Assembly (NCBI GenBank): GCA_023433225.1
Contig: JAEZDQ010000051.1
Span: 1 to 17,712 of the forward strand
Source: Bacteroidota bacterium
GTDB lineage: Bacteria; Bacteroidota; Bacteroidia; Flavobacteriales; Weeksellaceae
Reading direction: 5' to 3'
Length of the DNA stretch: 17,712 nt
Shown: positions 1 to 7,356 of the stretch, one piece after another
Layout: the number at the start of each line of letters is the position of its first letter
How positions within the stretch are numbered: the stretch's first letter is position 1
Notes under the pieces: model-generated
Seen by the model: the letters and a program-made list of their open reading frames with translations, nothing else
The model's database searches: none
Told to the model about the DNA's origin: nothing
Translations under genes and position numbers: made by a program

Positions 1-975
1 TTTCAAGATACAGCTCGGATATTTCCATGTAATCGCAGAGCCGGTTTCTACTTGTGTCCAGGAAATCTTGGCGTTCTTTTCCGCCACACCCCTTTTGGTC
101 ACGAAGTTAAATACGCCTCCTTTTCCGTTTTCATCCCCCGGATACCAATTCTGAACGGTTGAATATTTGATTTCGGCACCATCCATGGCAATCAGTTCCA
201 CTACTGCAGCGTGCAACTGGTTTTCGTCGCGCGTGGGCGCGGTACAACCTTCGAGATAAGAAACATAAGCGTCTTCGTCCGCAATCAATAAAGTCCGTTC
301 AAATTGCCCTGTCCCCGCTTGGTTGATTCGAAAATAAGTGGAGAGTTCCATCGGGCAACGAACGCCTTTGGGAATATAACAGAAAGAACCGTCCGAAAAC
401 ACGGCGGAATTCAGTGCAGCATAAAAGTTATCTGTCCGCGGAACGACTGTTCCGATGTATTTTTTGACCAACTCGGGATGTTCTTTAATTGCTTCGGAAA
501 TCGAACAGAAAATAATGCCGAGGTCGTTCAAAGTATCTTTGAAAGTGGTGGCAACCGAAACCGAGTCCATTACGATGTCCACTGCCACGCCGGTCAGGCG
601 TTTTTGTTCGTCCATGGAAATCCCCAATTTGGCGAATGTCTTCAATAGCTCCGGATCGACTTGGTCCAAACTTTCGAGTTCAGGTTTCTTTTTGGGTGCG
701 GCATAATAGGTAATATCCTGGAATTTGGGTTTCTCATAATGGATATTGGCCCATTCGGGTTCAACCATTTTTTGCCATTCCCGGTACGCCTCCAAACGCC
801 AATCGGTCATCCAATCGGGTTCGTTCTTGCGTTGGGAGATTTCGCGGATGATTTCTTCATTGAGGCCGACGGGAAAATCTTCATATTCGACATCTGTCGT
901 AAACCCGAATTCATATTCTTTCCGGGTGGAGAGATCCTGCCTGAGATCGTCTTCGGTATATTTTGTATTGCTCAT
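1..975 (-). CDS. sufB: Fe-S cluster assembly scaffold SufB (partial, C-terminus off left edge)
   Basis: SufB is the core scaffold of the cytosolic SufBCD complex, which assembles Fe-S clusters with the SufC ATPase and SufD. The window holds 325 codons from ATG at 975. The family is usually about 480 residues, so roughly the last third is missing. Recognisable SufB stretches are YTEDDLRQDL near the N-terminus, the conserved core SFCYIPKGVRCPMELSTYFR, the segment LEGCTAPTRDENQLHAAVVE and, at the edge, WKYPSCILK. The start codon follows the stop of the upstream gene by a single base, so translation is probably coupled and the gene is part of an operon beginning with the A-type carrier. sufC and sufD are expected beyond the left edge. 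Identity is secure. Confidence 0.96.
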   Translation of the reverse strand, partial: MSNTKYTEDDLRQDLSTRKEYEFGFTTDVEYEDFPVGLNEEIIREISQRKNEPDWMTDWRLEAYREWQKMVEPEWANIHYEKPKFQDITYYAAPKKKPELESLDQVDPELLKTFAKLGISMDEQKRLTGVAVDIVMDSVSVATTFKDTLNDLGIIFCSISEAIKEHPELVKKYIGTVVPRTDNFYAALNSAVFSDGSFCYIPKGVRCPMELSTYFRINQAGTGQFERTLLIADEDAYVSYLEGCTAPTRDENQLHAAVVELIAMDGAEIKYSTVQNWYPGDENGKGGVFNFVTKRGVAEKNAKISWTQVETGSAITWKYPSCILK

Positions 976-976
976 T

Positions 977-1816
977 TTAGTTGTAATAAGTATAGGAAAA
1001 ATGAAATGAAAGCGGTTTTTCGTTTTCAGATTTGTTTCCTAAAAATTTAAATTCTATTAATCGATGGTCCTTGTCCAAATGCAATTCATACACTTCCTTG
1101 TCATTGCTGAAAATGGAATAAAGGGTTTCGGACTGTTTTTTCACTTCAATGGTTTTGTCTTTGATAAGACTGATTTTCCCGGATTTTACATCTTCTTTCG
1201 AAGTAAATTCCTCTAAGGAAAATGGGAGCTGGTAATTGAAATTGCTGAAACATATTTTATTGATGTCATCCTGCCCGTATTGGGTGATGCGACATTTTCC
1301 TTCTATGCGGTCTTTGAAAACCAATTTTCCGTCCAAATAACTTGTTTTGTAGAGGATTTTGTCTTTCAACCAATAATTATCCGACATTCCTTTACTGGTT
1401 TCCACCGTCATTTTACCGGCTGAATAATAAAAGCGGTTGGATTTTTCCCCTTCCCCGGTGGTGAATATTTCTTCAGAAATCACCCCGTTTTTGTAACTGT
1501 AATCTACATTAACCGCTTCGCCGGATAGAAGTTCAGACAAATTCATTTGCAGAAGTTTCCCGTCAGAATCAAATGAAAAGGTCAGAATGGTTTGGGCTTT
1601 CCGCGTTTCGGTATCGGCGGTTACAGCCATGGTTTTAACCGATTGGTAATTGATGGGAACAGCGTTTACCAGATGTTTGATGCCGAAATTCCCGAAAAAG
1701 AAATTGCTCGTATAGGCTTCGTTTAGTTTTACCGAGAATTCATCGGGTTCAAATACTTTGGATTGTGCGGCTGCACAAACCGAGAAAAACAGTACTATTA
1801 TTTTTAAATAATTCAA
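977..1816 (-). CDS. Unrecognised exported protein inside the suf operon
   Basis: I do not recognise this 279-residue protein. It begins with a short basic N-terminus and a hydrophobic stretch ending in small residues (MNYLKIIVLFFSVCAAAQSK), a typical signal peptide with probable cleavage after the Ala-Ala region. The mature part is rich in beta-prone segments with repeated short patterns of the type YxDGKLVFKDR, DNYWLKDKILYKTS and DKEVYELHLDKD. These are loosely reminiscent of MORN/YwqK-like or beta-sandwich periplasmic proteins, but no family assignment is safe. No cysteine clusters or lipobox are evident. The gene sits 11 bp after the A-type carrier and 1 bp before sufB, so it is almost certainly co-transcribed with them, although an exported protein would act outside the compartment where Suf works. 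Confidence 0.85.
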   Translation of the reverse strand: MNYLKIIVLFFSVCAAAQSKVFEPDEFSVKLNEAYTSNFFFGNFGIKHLVNAVPINYQSVKTMAVTADTETRKAQTILTFSFDSDGKLLQMNLSELLSGEAVNVDYSYKNGVISEEIFTTGEGEKSNRFYYSAGKMTVETSKGMSDNYWLKDKILYKTSYLDGKLVFKDRIEGKCRITQYGQDDINKICFSNFNYQLPFSLEEFTSKEDVKSGKISLIKDKTIEVKKQSETLYSIFSNDKEVYELHLDKDHRLIEFKFLGNKSENEKPLSFHFSYTYYN

Positions 1817-1827
1817 TTTTGAGTGGG

Positions 1828-2157
1828 TTAAACCGCGAAACTTTCACCGCAACCGCAGGTACGCTGGGCATTGGGGTTATTGAACACAAAGCCTTTTCCG
1901 TTGAGGCCCCCGGAATATTCCAAAGTCATCCCGACGAGGTAGAGGAATGATTTTTTGTCCACAACAATCTTTACACCGTTGTCTTCGAAAATTTTATCTC
2001 CTTCTTTCTCTTCCTGGTCAAAAATGAGTTTATAGGATAGCCCGGAGCAGCCTCCGCTTTCTACTCCCACACGCACAAAACTCTCTTGAATGGAAGTACC
2101 TTCTTCCTGCATCAGGGAAGCAATTTTATTTTTTGCCGTATCTGAAACCTGTATCAT
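1828..2157 (-). CDS. sufA: A-type Fe-S carrier (HesB/IscA/SufA family)
   Basis: This 109-residue protein has the full length of the family. It carries the three conserved cysteines that bind the cluster: Cys37 in ESGGCSGLSY, and Cys101 and Cys103 in the C-terminal TCGCGESF. A-type carriers accept a nascent cluster from the scaffold and pass it to target apoproteins in the cytoplasm. It is the first gene of a minus-strand operon that continues into an exported protein and sufB. The suf context favours the name sufA over iscA, although the sequence alone does not separate the two. A TATCTTTG box lies 24 bp before the ATG. Confidence 0.94.
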   Translation of the reverse strand: MIQVSDTAKNKIASLMQEEGTSIQESFVRVGVESGGCSGLSYKLIFDQEEKEGDKIFEDNGVKIVVDKKSFLYLVGMTLEYSGGLNGKGFVFNNPNAQRTCGCGESFAV

Positions 2158-2181
2158 TTTTACTTAGATTAATTCTAAATG

Positions 2182-2189
2182 CAAAGATA
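2182..2189 (-). promoter_or_regulatory. Putative -7 box of the suf operon promoter
   Basis: Read on the minus strand this is TATCTTTG, an exact match to the Bacteroidota -7 consensus TAnnTTTG, 24 bp upstream of the A-type carrier start. No clear TTG -33 element is present about 19 bp further upstream, so the assignment rests on the box and its position. Confidence 0.5.
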
Positions 2190-2300
2190 CAAGAGATAAG
2201 GAGAATAACCTTAATTTTTAATAATTTATAACAATTGATTGATTGGTTGGAATTTGGTTGAAGGTAGAGGTTAGAAAGTTGTTTTATATAAAATTAAGAT

Positions 2301-2504
2301 GTAAATAAATAGAATATATGTGTAAATACATAAAATGTAGAAGCAAAAAGACAAAATACAGATTCGAAACTATAAAATGTAGGTTTGAAAACGCAAATTA
2401 TAAATATGAATAGATAAAAAGTTGGTTCAAAAACACAAAATGTTGGTTCGAACACACAAAATAATATAGCGAGAATACTAAATTATTTTGACAAAACATA
2501 AAAA
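2301..2504. repeat. Degenerate 21-bp tandem repeat array
   Basis: From 2337 to 2504 the sequence divides into eight consecutive 21-bp blocks (starting 2337, 2358, 2379, 2400, 2421, 2442, 2463, 2484). Two further, less regular copies may lie at 2301-2336. The best-preserved pair is 2421-2441 and 2442-2462. Both begin gttggttc and end acacaaaat, with two differences. Most units follow the pattern of a G/T-rich 5' half and an A-rich 3' half ending in acaaaat or taaaat. Two A-runs per unit about 10 bp apart would give helically phased A-tracts, a hallmark of intrinsically curved DNA. The array lies between the divergent suf operon and the HTH gene. The rest of the gap (2158-2300 and 2505-2589) is AT-rich, with a few attg tetranucleotide repeats near 2235-2250 and no gene. 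Confidence 0.75.
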
Positions 2505-2589
2505 TAAGGGTTTTGCTGTTAAAAATTTTTGTAAAGGGTGATAGGGGTTTTTTGTAATTTTAAATTCTATTTTAATTTTAGTTTATAAT

Positions 2590-2928
2590 TTGAAAACTTT
2601 GTTTCGTGAGAGAGGGATTGAGCGCCCTTATTCTTTTTTGGTGAAGGTGGGCATTGCACCTGCGACGGCGCATAACATTTTGCATAATAATACGCGGACG
2701 AGTAAGTTTCGGCACATTGAACTGCTGTGCCGGGTGTTGTTGTGTGAGCCGAATGATTTGTTTGTTTGGGTGCCTGATCAAGGGGTTGAATATCCGCAGG
2801 ATTTGCCGTTGAGGAAGCTTCAGCGGTTGAATGAGGGGGAGGAGCTGGCGGTGATGATTTCTAAAATGCCGCTGGATGAATTGCGGGAGGTGGCGAGGCT
2901 GGTGCGGGATAGGGAGAAGGATGGCTGA
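2590..2928 (+). CDS. Cro/C1-type helix-turn-helix DNA-binding protein
   Basis: The 112-residue protein contains one N-terminal HTH domain: LFRERGIERPYSFLVKVG is helix 1-2, IAPATAHNILHNN is the recognition helix region, and FRHIELLCRVLLCEPNDLF is the characteristic final helix (about residues 4-60). The tail (MPLDELREVARLVRDREKDG) is amphipathic and could mediate oligomerisation. No ATG is available: the frame is open back to a stop at 2542-2544 and the first usable start is TTG at 2590, which gives the expected short leader before the HTH. The codons are unusually G-rich (GAG, AGG, GCG, TTG) compared with the A-rich minus-strand genes. The HTH family is clear. The target operator is unknown, though the adjacent 21-bp array is a possible one. 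Confidence 0.85.
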   Translation: MKTLFRERGIERPYSFLVKVGIAPATAHNILHNNTRTSKFRHIELLCRVLLCEPNDLFVWVPDQGVEYPQDLPLRKLQRLNEGEELAVMISKMPLDELREVARLVRDREKDG

Positions 2929-2986
2929 TTTAGGAATTGAAAATTCAAAATTCAAAATTATAAATGGTGGGTTTTGTGAATATTTT

Positions 2987-2994
2987 TATATTTG
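2987..2994 (+). promoter_or_regulatory. Putative -7 box for the first DUF3667 gene
   Basis: TATATTTG matches TAnnTTTG exactly and ends 51 bp before the ATG at 3046. The closest upstream TTTG (ending 2976) is only 10 bp away, too near for a canonical -33 element, so this is a moderate call. Confidence 0.4.
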
Positions 2995-3045
2995 GGGTAA
3001 TGGGTTGAGAACCATTTATCTTCAAATTCAACTAAAACTTACTTC

Positions 3046-3837
3046 ATGAGTGCTAAGGCTTGTCTTAATTGTGGGAAAAGATTGACTGAGAACTTTTGTT
3101 CGGGTTGCGGACAAAAAGCCGATACGCACCGGATTTCTTTTAAGAATTTTATTTTTCATGATGTGCTTCACGGTACTTTTCATCTGGAAAAAGGTATGTT
3201 GTTTACGGCTAAGCAGGCGTTGCTACGCCCGGGGAAGGCCGCTCTGGATTACATTTCAGGAAAAAGAAAGCCTTACTATAATGTGTTTTATTTGATTTTG
3301 ATCACGATTGGTTTGATTTTGTTTTTTCGTCATTTCAATGATCAGCTGGATGGCGGGGAAGCGGTTCCGGAGCGGGCTTATTTGAATGAGGCGAGCAAGA
3401 CGCTGAATGAGCTGTTTTCTCAACGGAGCAAAATAATCATTTTTCTTTTTGTTCCTTTTGCGGCGCTGAACAGTTTTATTTTGTTCAGGCGGAGGAAGTT
3501 GAATCTGAGCGAACATTGTATCATAGCGGGCATGATCTTGCTGGGGATGCTGCTGATATCTGCGCTTGGGAATTTGTTTTTTTATTTTGACCTGGTTGTT
3601 CCGTTCAGTGATGGTTTTGCTGCGGGGATGAGTTATCTTGTCACTGTTCTGGTGGTTTTGCAAATCGGTTATGGGTATTATAATGCGTTTGAGGGAGATT
3701 ATTCGAAATGGGGAATTGCTTATCGGGTGGTGTTGTTTTATGCACTATTGTGCTTGGAAATCCTGGTTTTGTTTATGATCGTTTTCGGTTTTGTGACGGA
3801 TTGGAAGTTTGGGACCGTGAACGTTTCTCCTTTTTAG
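3046..3837 (+). CDS. DUF3667 zinc-ribbon membrane protein (copy 1)
   Basis: This 263-residue protein starts with a zinc-ribbon motif, Cys6-x2-Cys9 and Cys18-x2-Cys21 (CLNCGKRLTENFCSGCGQ). The DUF3667 signature follows: F-HDVLHGTFHLEKGMLFTAKQAL, LLRPGKAALDYISGKRKPYYN. After that come about five hydrophobic segments (roughly residues 80-97, 132-150, 161-185, 193-212, 226-250). It is therefore predicted to be an inner-membrane protein with a cytoplasmic zinc ribbon. The biochemical role of the family is not known to me. A paralogue lies at 6262-7278 on the other strand. As in the neighbouring HTH gene, the coding strand is G/T-rich, which contrasts with the rest of the window. Confidence 0.88.
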   Translation: MSAKACLNCGKRLTENFCSGCGQKADTHRISFKNFIFHDVLHGTFHLEKGMLFTAKQALLRPGKAALDYISGKRKPYYNVFYLILITIGLILFFRHFNDQLDGGEAVPERAYLNEASKTLNELFSQRSKIIIFLFVPFAALNSFILFRRRKLNLSEHCIIAGMILLGMLLISALGNLFFYFDLVVPFSDGFAAGMSYLVTVLVVLQIGYGYYNAFEGDYSKWGIAYRVVLFYALLCLEILVLFMIVFGFVTDWKFGTVNVSPF

Positions 3838-3990
3838 GGTTTTTCTGTATGAGGGGTTGGGTGAATGTTTTATATTTGGGAGTATGTTTAATTTTAATAA
3901 ATAATGTTTGGACTTGGGGATAGGCTAGCGATTTAGTGAGGGATAGGGGTGAGAGTTCTATCTAAATGGTTGAAATAACTTAAAAATCAC

Positions 3991-4241
3991 ATGAAAGAAA
4001 TTATCGACTACATAGATAAATATCCAGAACAAAATAATATTCAACAGATAAAAGCTGTACAAGCAAATGAAATTTTAGCAAAAGCAGGAATACTTAAAGA
4101 TAGCAAAATCGACCTGGAAAACCCTTGAGAGATATGCTTAGAAAAAATCTAATTCCACATGCTTTTCAAGAAATCATATTTAAAGGCATTGAACAATCTT
4201 ACTATTATGAAGGGTATGAAAAAGATGAGGATTCAAACTAA
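3991..4241 (+). pseudogene. Frameshifted small gene, unrecognised
   Basis: ATG at 3991 opens a 45-codon frame (MKEIIDYIDKYPEQ... through KAGILKDSKIDLENP) that stops at 4126-4128. One reading-frame shift near 4111-4115 joins it to a second open stretch. That stretch continues coherently as PGKPLRDMLRKNLIPHAFQ, then EIIFKGIEQSYYYEGYEKDEDSN, and stops at 4239-4241. The second part has no start of its own, and both parts use the same A-rich codons, so the simplest reading is a single gene of about 83 residues that lost one base. The GKPLRDxLRKxxIPHAFQ pattern feels like a conserved domain but I cannot name it. It ends 5 bp before the next gene, so they may have shared a transcript. A sequencing error or programmed frameshifting are alternatives. 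Confidence 0.55.
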
Positions 4242-4246
4242 AACTG

Positions 4247-4597
4247 ATGGAAACCAATCGATTTAGCATCATTTATTCGTTCAAAATTTTTGAAGGGAAG
4301 GAAGAGGAATTCATCCGATGCTGGATAGAATTGACGCAACTTATCTATGAATTCGAAGGGAGTTACGGCTCAAAACTTCACAAGGTAGATGCGCATTTAT
4401 TTATCGCTTATGCGCAATGGCCGGATAGGGAGACGTTTGAGCAGTCGGGTGCCCGTATGCCGGAAATTGCTCAGAAATATAGAAAAGAAATGCGGGAATG
4501 TTGTGAGGAAATCAAATCTGAATTTGAGCTGAATTCCATCGTGGTGGATTTAATTGAAGAGAAGCAACATCCTGATTTTAAGCCCGCCAATTCGTAG
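4247..4597 (+). CDS. ABM-like dimeric alpha/beta-barrel protein
   Basis: The 116-residue protein looks like the antibiotic-biosynthesis-monooxygenase (ABM) superfamily. It has an opening beta strand (FSIIYSFKIFEGKEEEFIRCW), a helix (IELTQLIYEFEGSYGSKLH), a second strand carrying the typical FIAYAQWPDRETFEQ pattern, and a C-terminal helix. Members are small cytoplasmic dimers. Some are heme-degrading or quinone-forming oxygenases and many have no known reaction. No diagnostic heme-ligand motif is evident here, so the substrate cannot be stated. It starts 5 bp after the remains of a frameshifted gene and has no obvious promoter of its own. Confidence 0.75.
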   Translation: METNRFSIIYSFKIFEGKEEEFIRCWIELTQLIYEFEGSYGSKLHKVDAHLFIAYAQWPDRETFEQSGARMPEIAQKYRKEMRECCEEIKSEFELNSIVVDLIEEKQHPDFKPANS

Positions 4598-4734
4598 ATT
4601 TATTGTAAAAAATGCCATTCGTCAATCGAGAATTACCGTTGGTAAAAACTTAGATTGGAGAAATATGGTTTGTGTTTAGTTTTGGATTGAATTTAATTTT
4701 AATCCATCCCTACTGGGCCTGAAGTTCCTTTTAA

Positions 4735-4833
4735 GAGGTTGCGATAGTTGGTGAAGCAGCAGGAAAAATGAGAAATGAGGGAGTGGATTTTAACAACTAT
4801 GAGGAAGTAAAGAATTATATCGAATTGGAATAG
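4735..4833 (+). pseudogene. Possible 3' remnant of an unrecognised gene
   Basis: An open stretch of 32 codons reads EVAIVGEAAGKMRNEGVDFN then NYEEVKNYIELE and stops at 4831-4833. It is preceded in frame by a stop at 4732-4734. The composition is protein-like, with alternating charged and hydrophobic residues, but it is too short to be a likely complete gene. An internal ATG at 4768 would give only a 21-residue peptide. It may be the degraded C-terminus of a lost gene. The rest of the gap 4598-4861 shows nothing recognisable. Confidence 0.25.
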
Positions 4834-4861
4834 TCTTTTTGGGCAATATAGTTTTGATTTT

Positions 4862-5842
4862 TTATGAATTAAAGATTAATCCCAATTTTCCTCTCACACG
4901 ATTCAGAACTTCCGATGCAACTATTTCTGCTTTTGAAGCTCCTTCCAAAAGGAAAGCATCCAATTCGTTTTTGTTATCCAAATAATAATTGAATTTGTCT
5001 CTTGCTTCTCCATATTTATCCAACAAAACTTCGAGCAAAGCATTTTTGGCGTGGCCGTAACCGTAGCCGCCATTCAGGTAATTTTGGCGCATTTCTTCGG
5101 TTTGCTCCGGTGTTGCTACCAATCGATAGAGCGCAAAAACATTATCGGTTTCGGGATTTTTCGGGTCTTCGAGAGGTGTGCTGTCTGTTTGGATAGACAT
5201 GATTTGTTTTCTCAATTGCTTTTCAGGCAAGAAGATATTGAGGAAATTATTTCTTGATTTACTCATTTTCTGTCCGTCCGTTCCCGGAACGAGCATAACT
5301 TCTTCACTGATTTTGGCTTGTGGCAAGACGAAAGTCTCACCCATTTGGTGGTTGAATTTCTCGGCCACATCGCGCGTGATTTCCAAATGCTGCAATTGGT
5401 CTTTGCCCACGGGAACCACATCAGCGTCATAGAGCAAAATATCGGCTGCCATGAGGATGGGGTAAGTAAACAATCCGGCGTTCACATCGGACAGATAATC
5501 CTGCTTATCTTTGAATGAATGTGCCAAAGTCAGGCGTTGGAACGGGAAAAAGTTGAGCAAATACCACATGAGTTCAGTCACTTGCGGGACGTCTGACTGG
5601 CGGTAAAAAACGGATTTGTGGGTATCCAAGCCCAGCGCAAGCCAGCATGCGGCGACTTCGTAGGTGTTTTGTTTGAGGGTTTCGGGGTCTTTGATTTGGG
5701 TCAAAGCATGGAGGTCTGCGATGAAAATAAAGGATTTATCCTCCGCCGCATTTGCCATTTGAATGGCAGGCGAAATGGCTCCCAGAATGTTTCCCAAATG
5801 GGGAGTTCCCGTGGCTTGAACTCCGGTCAGTACTCTTGGCAT
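4862..5842 (-). CDS. trpS: Tryptophanyl-tRNA synthetase
   Basis: This class I synthetase charges tRNA-Trp with tryptophan in the cytoplasm. The 326-residue length is normal for the bacterial enzyme. The HIGH-type signature is TGTPHLGN (residues 11-18). GKDQ at 146-149 is the usual TrpRS core motif and TDGQKMSKS carries KMSKS at 192-196. Tryptophan-pocket context (YPILMAADILLYDADVVPVG) is present. It is the last gene of the minus-strand block, 110 bp from DUF3817. It has its own TAAATTTG box 15 bp before the ATG, so it is probably transcribed independently with a very short leader. Confidence 0.97.
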   Translation of the reverse strand: MPRVLTGVQATGTPHLGNILGAISPAIQMANAAEDKSFIFIADLHALTQIKDPETLKQNTYEVAACWLALGLDTHKSVFYRQSDVPQVTELMWYLLNFFPFQRLTLAHSFKDKQDYLSDVNAGLFTYPILMAADILLYDADVVPVGKDQLQHLEITRDVAEKFNHQMGETFVLPQAKISEEVMLVPGTDGQKMSKSRNNFLNIFLPEKQLRKQIMSIQTDSTPLEDPKNPETDNVFALYRLVATPEQTEEMRQNYLNGGYGYGHAKNALLEVLLDKYGEARDKFNYYLDNKNELDAFLLEGASKAEIVASEVLNRVRGKLGLIFNS

Positions 5843-5857
5843 TTTTTAGATTTTGAG

Positions 5858-5865
5858 CAAATTTA
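5858..5865 (-). promoter_or_regulatory. Putative -7 box of trpS
   Basis: The minus strand reads TAAATTTG, an exact TAnnTTTG match, 15 bp before the trpS ATG. No clear -33 TTG is visible, and the implied leader is only about 9 nt. Confidence 0.45.
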
Positions 5866-5952
5866 GGAATTAGCGCATAGATATTAGAAAATAGACGACA
5901 GAATATAGAAGGTACAAGTATCGATGAATAAATAACCATCCTTCAATTCAAA

Positions 5953-6261
5953 TCACGCAGGGTTTTCTTTTTCGAATTTTTCGACTTTTTTGTGTACCAA
6001 TAAGGTCATAAAAGGGATGAAGGCGAAAATCAAGATGAAAATCAATTCTTCCAAATCCCATTTGTAATATTTTTGAACCAACAGTGCCAGTACAACATAG
6101 CCCATGAATGCTACACCGTGAAAGAGCCCGATGGGGAACATGAAAGTAACGTTATCGTAGCCGTATTTGAGCGGCATGGCGATGCAAAACAACAAGAAAC
6201 AACTGATGAATTCAGCAATGCAAAATATTTTGAAGTATTTTTTTAATTTTTCAGGTGACAT
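5953..6261 (-). CDS. DUF3817 small integral membrane protein
   Basis: This 102-residue protein has a basic N-terminus and three hydrophobic segments (about residues 12-32, 41-61 and 70-88). The first contains the DUF3817-type FKIFCIAEFISCFLLF, and the second contains GLFHGVAFMGYVVLALL with the family's conserved GxxHG-like turn. The tail is charged (HKKVEKFEKENPA). It belongs to the DUF3817 (YdzA-like) membrane proteins, whose function is unknown. Its ATG directly abuts the stop of the upstream DUF3667 gene (TAA followed by ATG), which indicates translational coupling. Confidence 0.85.
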   Translation of the reverse strand: MSPEKLKKYFKIFCIAEFISCFLLFCIAMPLKYGYDNVTFMFPIGLFHGVAFMGYVVLALLVQKYYKWDLEELIFILIFAFIPFMTLLVHKKVEKFEKENPA

Positions 6262-7278
6262 TTAAATGATGTAAATAGTGAATACGGTATAGGCGGCCAA
6301 GATAATTAAAAATATAGCAGCATTCAGTATAAATAATATCATGCTTTTCAAACGTGAAACCCATTTCTTTTCACCATAAATCCTACTATGGGAACGGAAA
6401 AAATAAAACATTGCATAGAGAAATGAAGCAAAGAAAAATCCGGCTCCTATTATATTTGCGATATCGTGTAAGGGGTTATCGTGATGGTTTCTAAGCGGAT
6501 AAAACATGATCCAATTGAGGAGGATGTTGATTGCGACCAACAACAATAGAAACGAAAAATAATAAAGTGTGAAAATCCCGTGGTCATAATACAGCCATTT
6601 TTTCTTGCTGTGGAAAAGCCAAAGTAAAAAGGCAAAAACAGGCAGGTAAAAGAAAAGAACCTTTGGGAAATTATGGAGCATAAAGTCTTGCACACTTTCA
6701 CTAAATTCTTTGTTACCAATGTTCTTATGCTTCAGTTCCATGTCCTTTTTATACAGAATGCTTTCCAACCAACTGAGGCGTTTTCCCGGTGGTAAAGTTT
6801 TGTTGATGGAGTCAAATTGAGCCGGGGTTTGGGCGTTTTGAAAGAGTTTATCTATTTCTTCATCTTCTTCGAACCCGAATTGAAACTCGTTTTCATCGGC
6901 ATCCATTTGCTCATTTTCGGCTTCTTTGGTTTCAATGACTTCTTGGGCCTCTTTGGGGTTCACATCCGGTAAAACAAAAGGCAGAAAGAATGCGATGAAA
7001 CTCACAAAAATATAAAGCCTGACAGGCGGCACATACGATTTCCTTTTGCCTTGAAGGTATTCCCTAATCAGAATTCCGGGCCGAAAGAGCAAGGTTTTCA
7101 GCGTTTTCCAGAAACTGGTGTCATAATGGACAAAATCGGCAAAGAAATGGGTGAAAAGATGGTGAAAGGAAGGGCGGTTGATTTTGTTTTCCTGCCCGCA
7201 TTTGGGGCAAAACCTTTCATCCACGGTTGCACCGCAATTGAGGCAATTCTTTTCTGAACGAAGTTTTTGAGCACACAT
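6262..7278 (-). CDS. DUF3667 zinc-ribbon membrane protein (copy 2)
   Basis: This 338-residue paralogue of the plus-strand DUF3667 protein has an N-terminal zinc ribbon, Cys12-x2-Cys15 and Cys24-x2-Cys27 (CLNCGATVDERFCPKCGQ). It is followed by the same SFHHLF-HFFADFVHYDTSFWKTLKTLLFRPG and EYLQGKRKSYVPPVRLYIF signature. It differs in having a strongly acidic, presumably extramembrane insertion between the first and second membrane segments (about residues 110-155, with ETKEAENEQ and EEDEEIDKLF). About five transmembrane segments are visible. Its role is unknown. A TAAATTTG box lies 22 bp before the ATG, suggesting separate transcription from lspA 78 bp upstream. It is immediately coupled to the DUF3817 gene. 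Confidence 0.9.
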   Translation of the reverse strand: MCAQKLRSEKNCLNCGATVDERFCPKCGQENKINRPSFHHLFTHFFADFVHYDTSFWKTLKTLLFRPGILIREYLQGKRKSYVPPVRLYIFVSFIAFFLPFVLPDVNPKEAQEVIETKEAENEQMDADENEFQFGFEEDEEIDKLFQNAQTPAQFDSINKTLPPGKRLSWLESILYKKDMELKHKNIGNKEFSESVQDFMLHNFPKVLFFYLPVFAFLLWLFHSKKKWLYYDHGIFTLYYFSFLLLLVAINILLNWIMFYPLRNHHDNPLHDIANIIGAGFFFASFLYAMFYFFRSHSRIYGEKKWVSRLKSMILFILNAAIFLIILAAYTVFTIYII

Positions 7279-7300
7279 GGTTTTTCTGTAAAAAGACTTT

Positions 7301-7308
7301 CAAATTTA
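7301..7308 (-). promoter_or_regulatory. Putative -7 box of the DUF3667-DUF3817 pair
   Basis: The minus strand reads TAAATTTG, an exact match to TAnnTTTG, 22 bp before the DUF3667 start in the 78-bp gap after lspA. No convincing -33 element is visible. Confidence 0.45.
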
Positions 7309-7356
7309 ATTAATTACAGAAAACGGGAAAGATTTATTTTCAGTGAACTTATGGAG

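Noticed and set aside
304..1050. Several plus-strand frames opposite sufB and its upstream gene
   Set aside because: They are antisense to clearly conserved SufB coding sequence and rich in Phe/Cys/His, as expected for shadow frames.
2290..2484. Open minus-strand frame through the 21-bp array with a seven-residue repeat (FCVFEPT-like)
   Set aside because: A 21-bp period keeps a frame open automatically once one unit lacks stops. There is no start codon, and the composition is implausible for a protein.
2301..2504. CRISPR array
   Set aside because: The 21-bp units are directly adjacent with no spacers, are degenerate, and no cas gene is nearby.
3708..3923. 71-codon plus-strand frame overlapping the DUF3667 end
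   Set aside because: Most of it overlaps DUF3667 in another frame, and the translation is rich in Cys, Trp and Gly with no domain pattern.
5736..5939. 67-codon minus-strand frame across the trpS start
   Set aside because: It overlaps the conserved TrpRS N-terminus and its promoter box in another frame, and its product lacks any family features.
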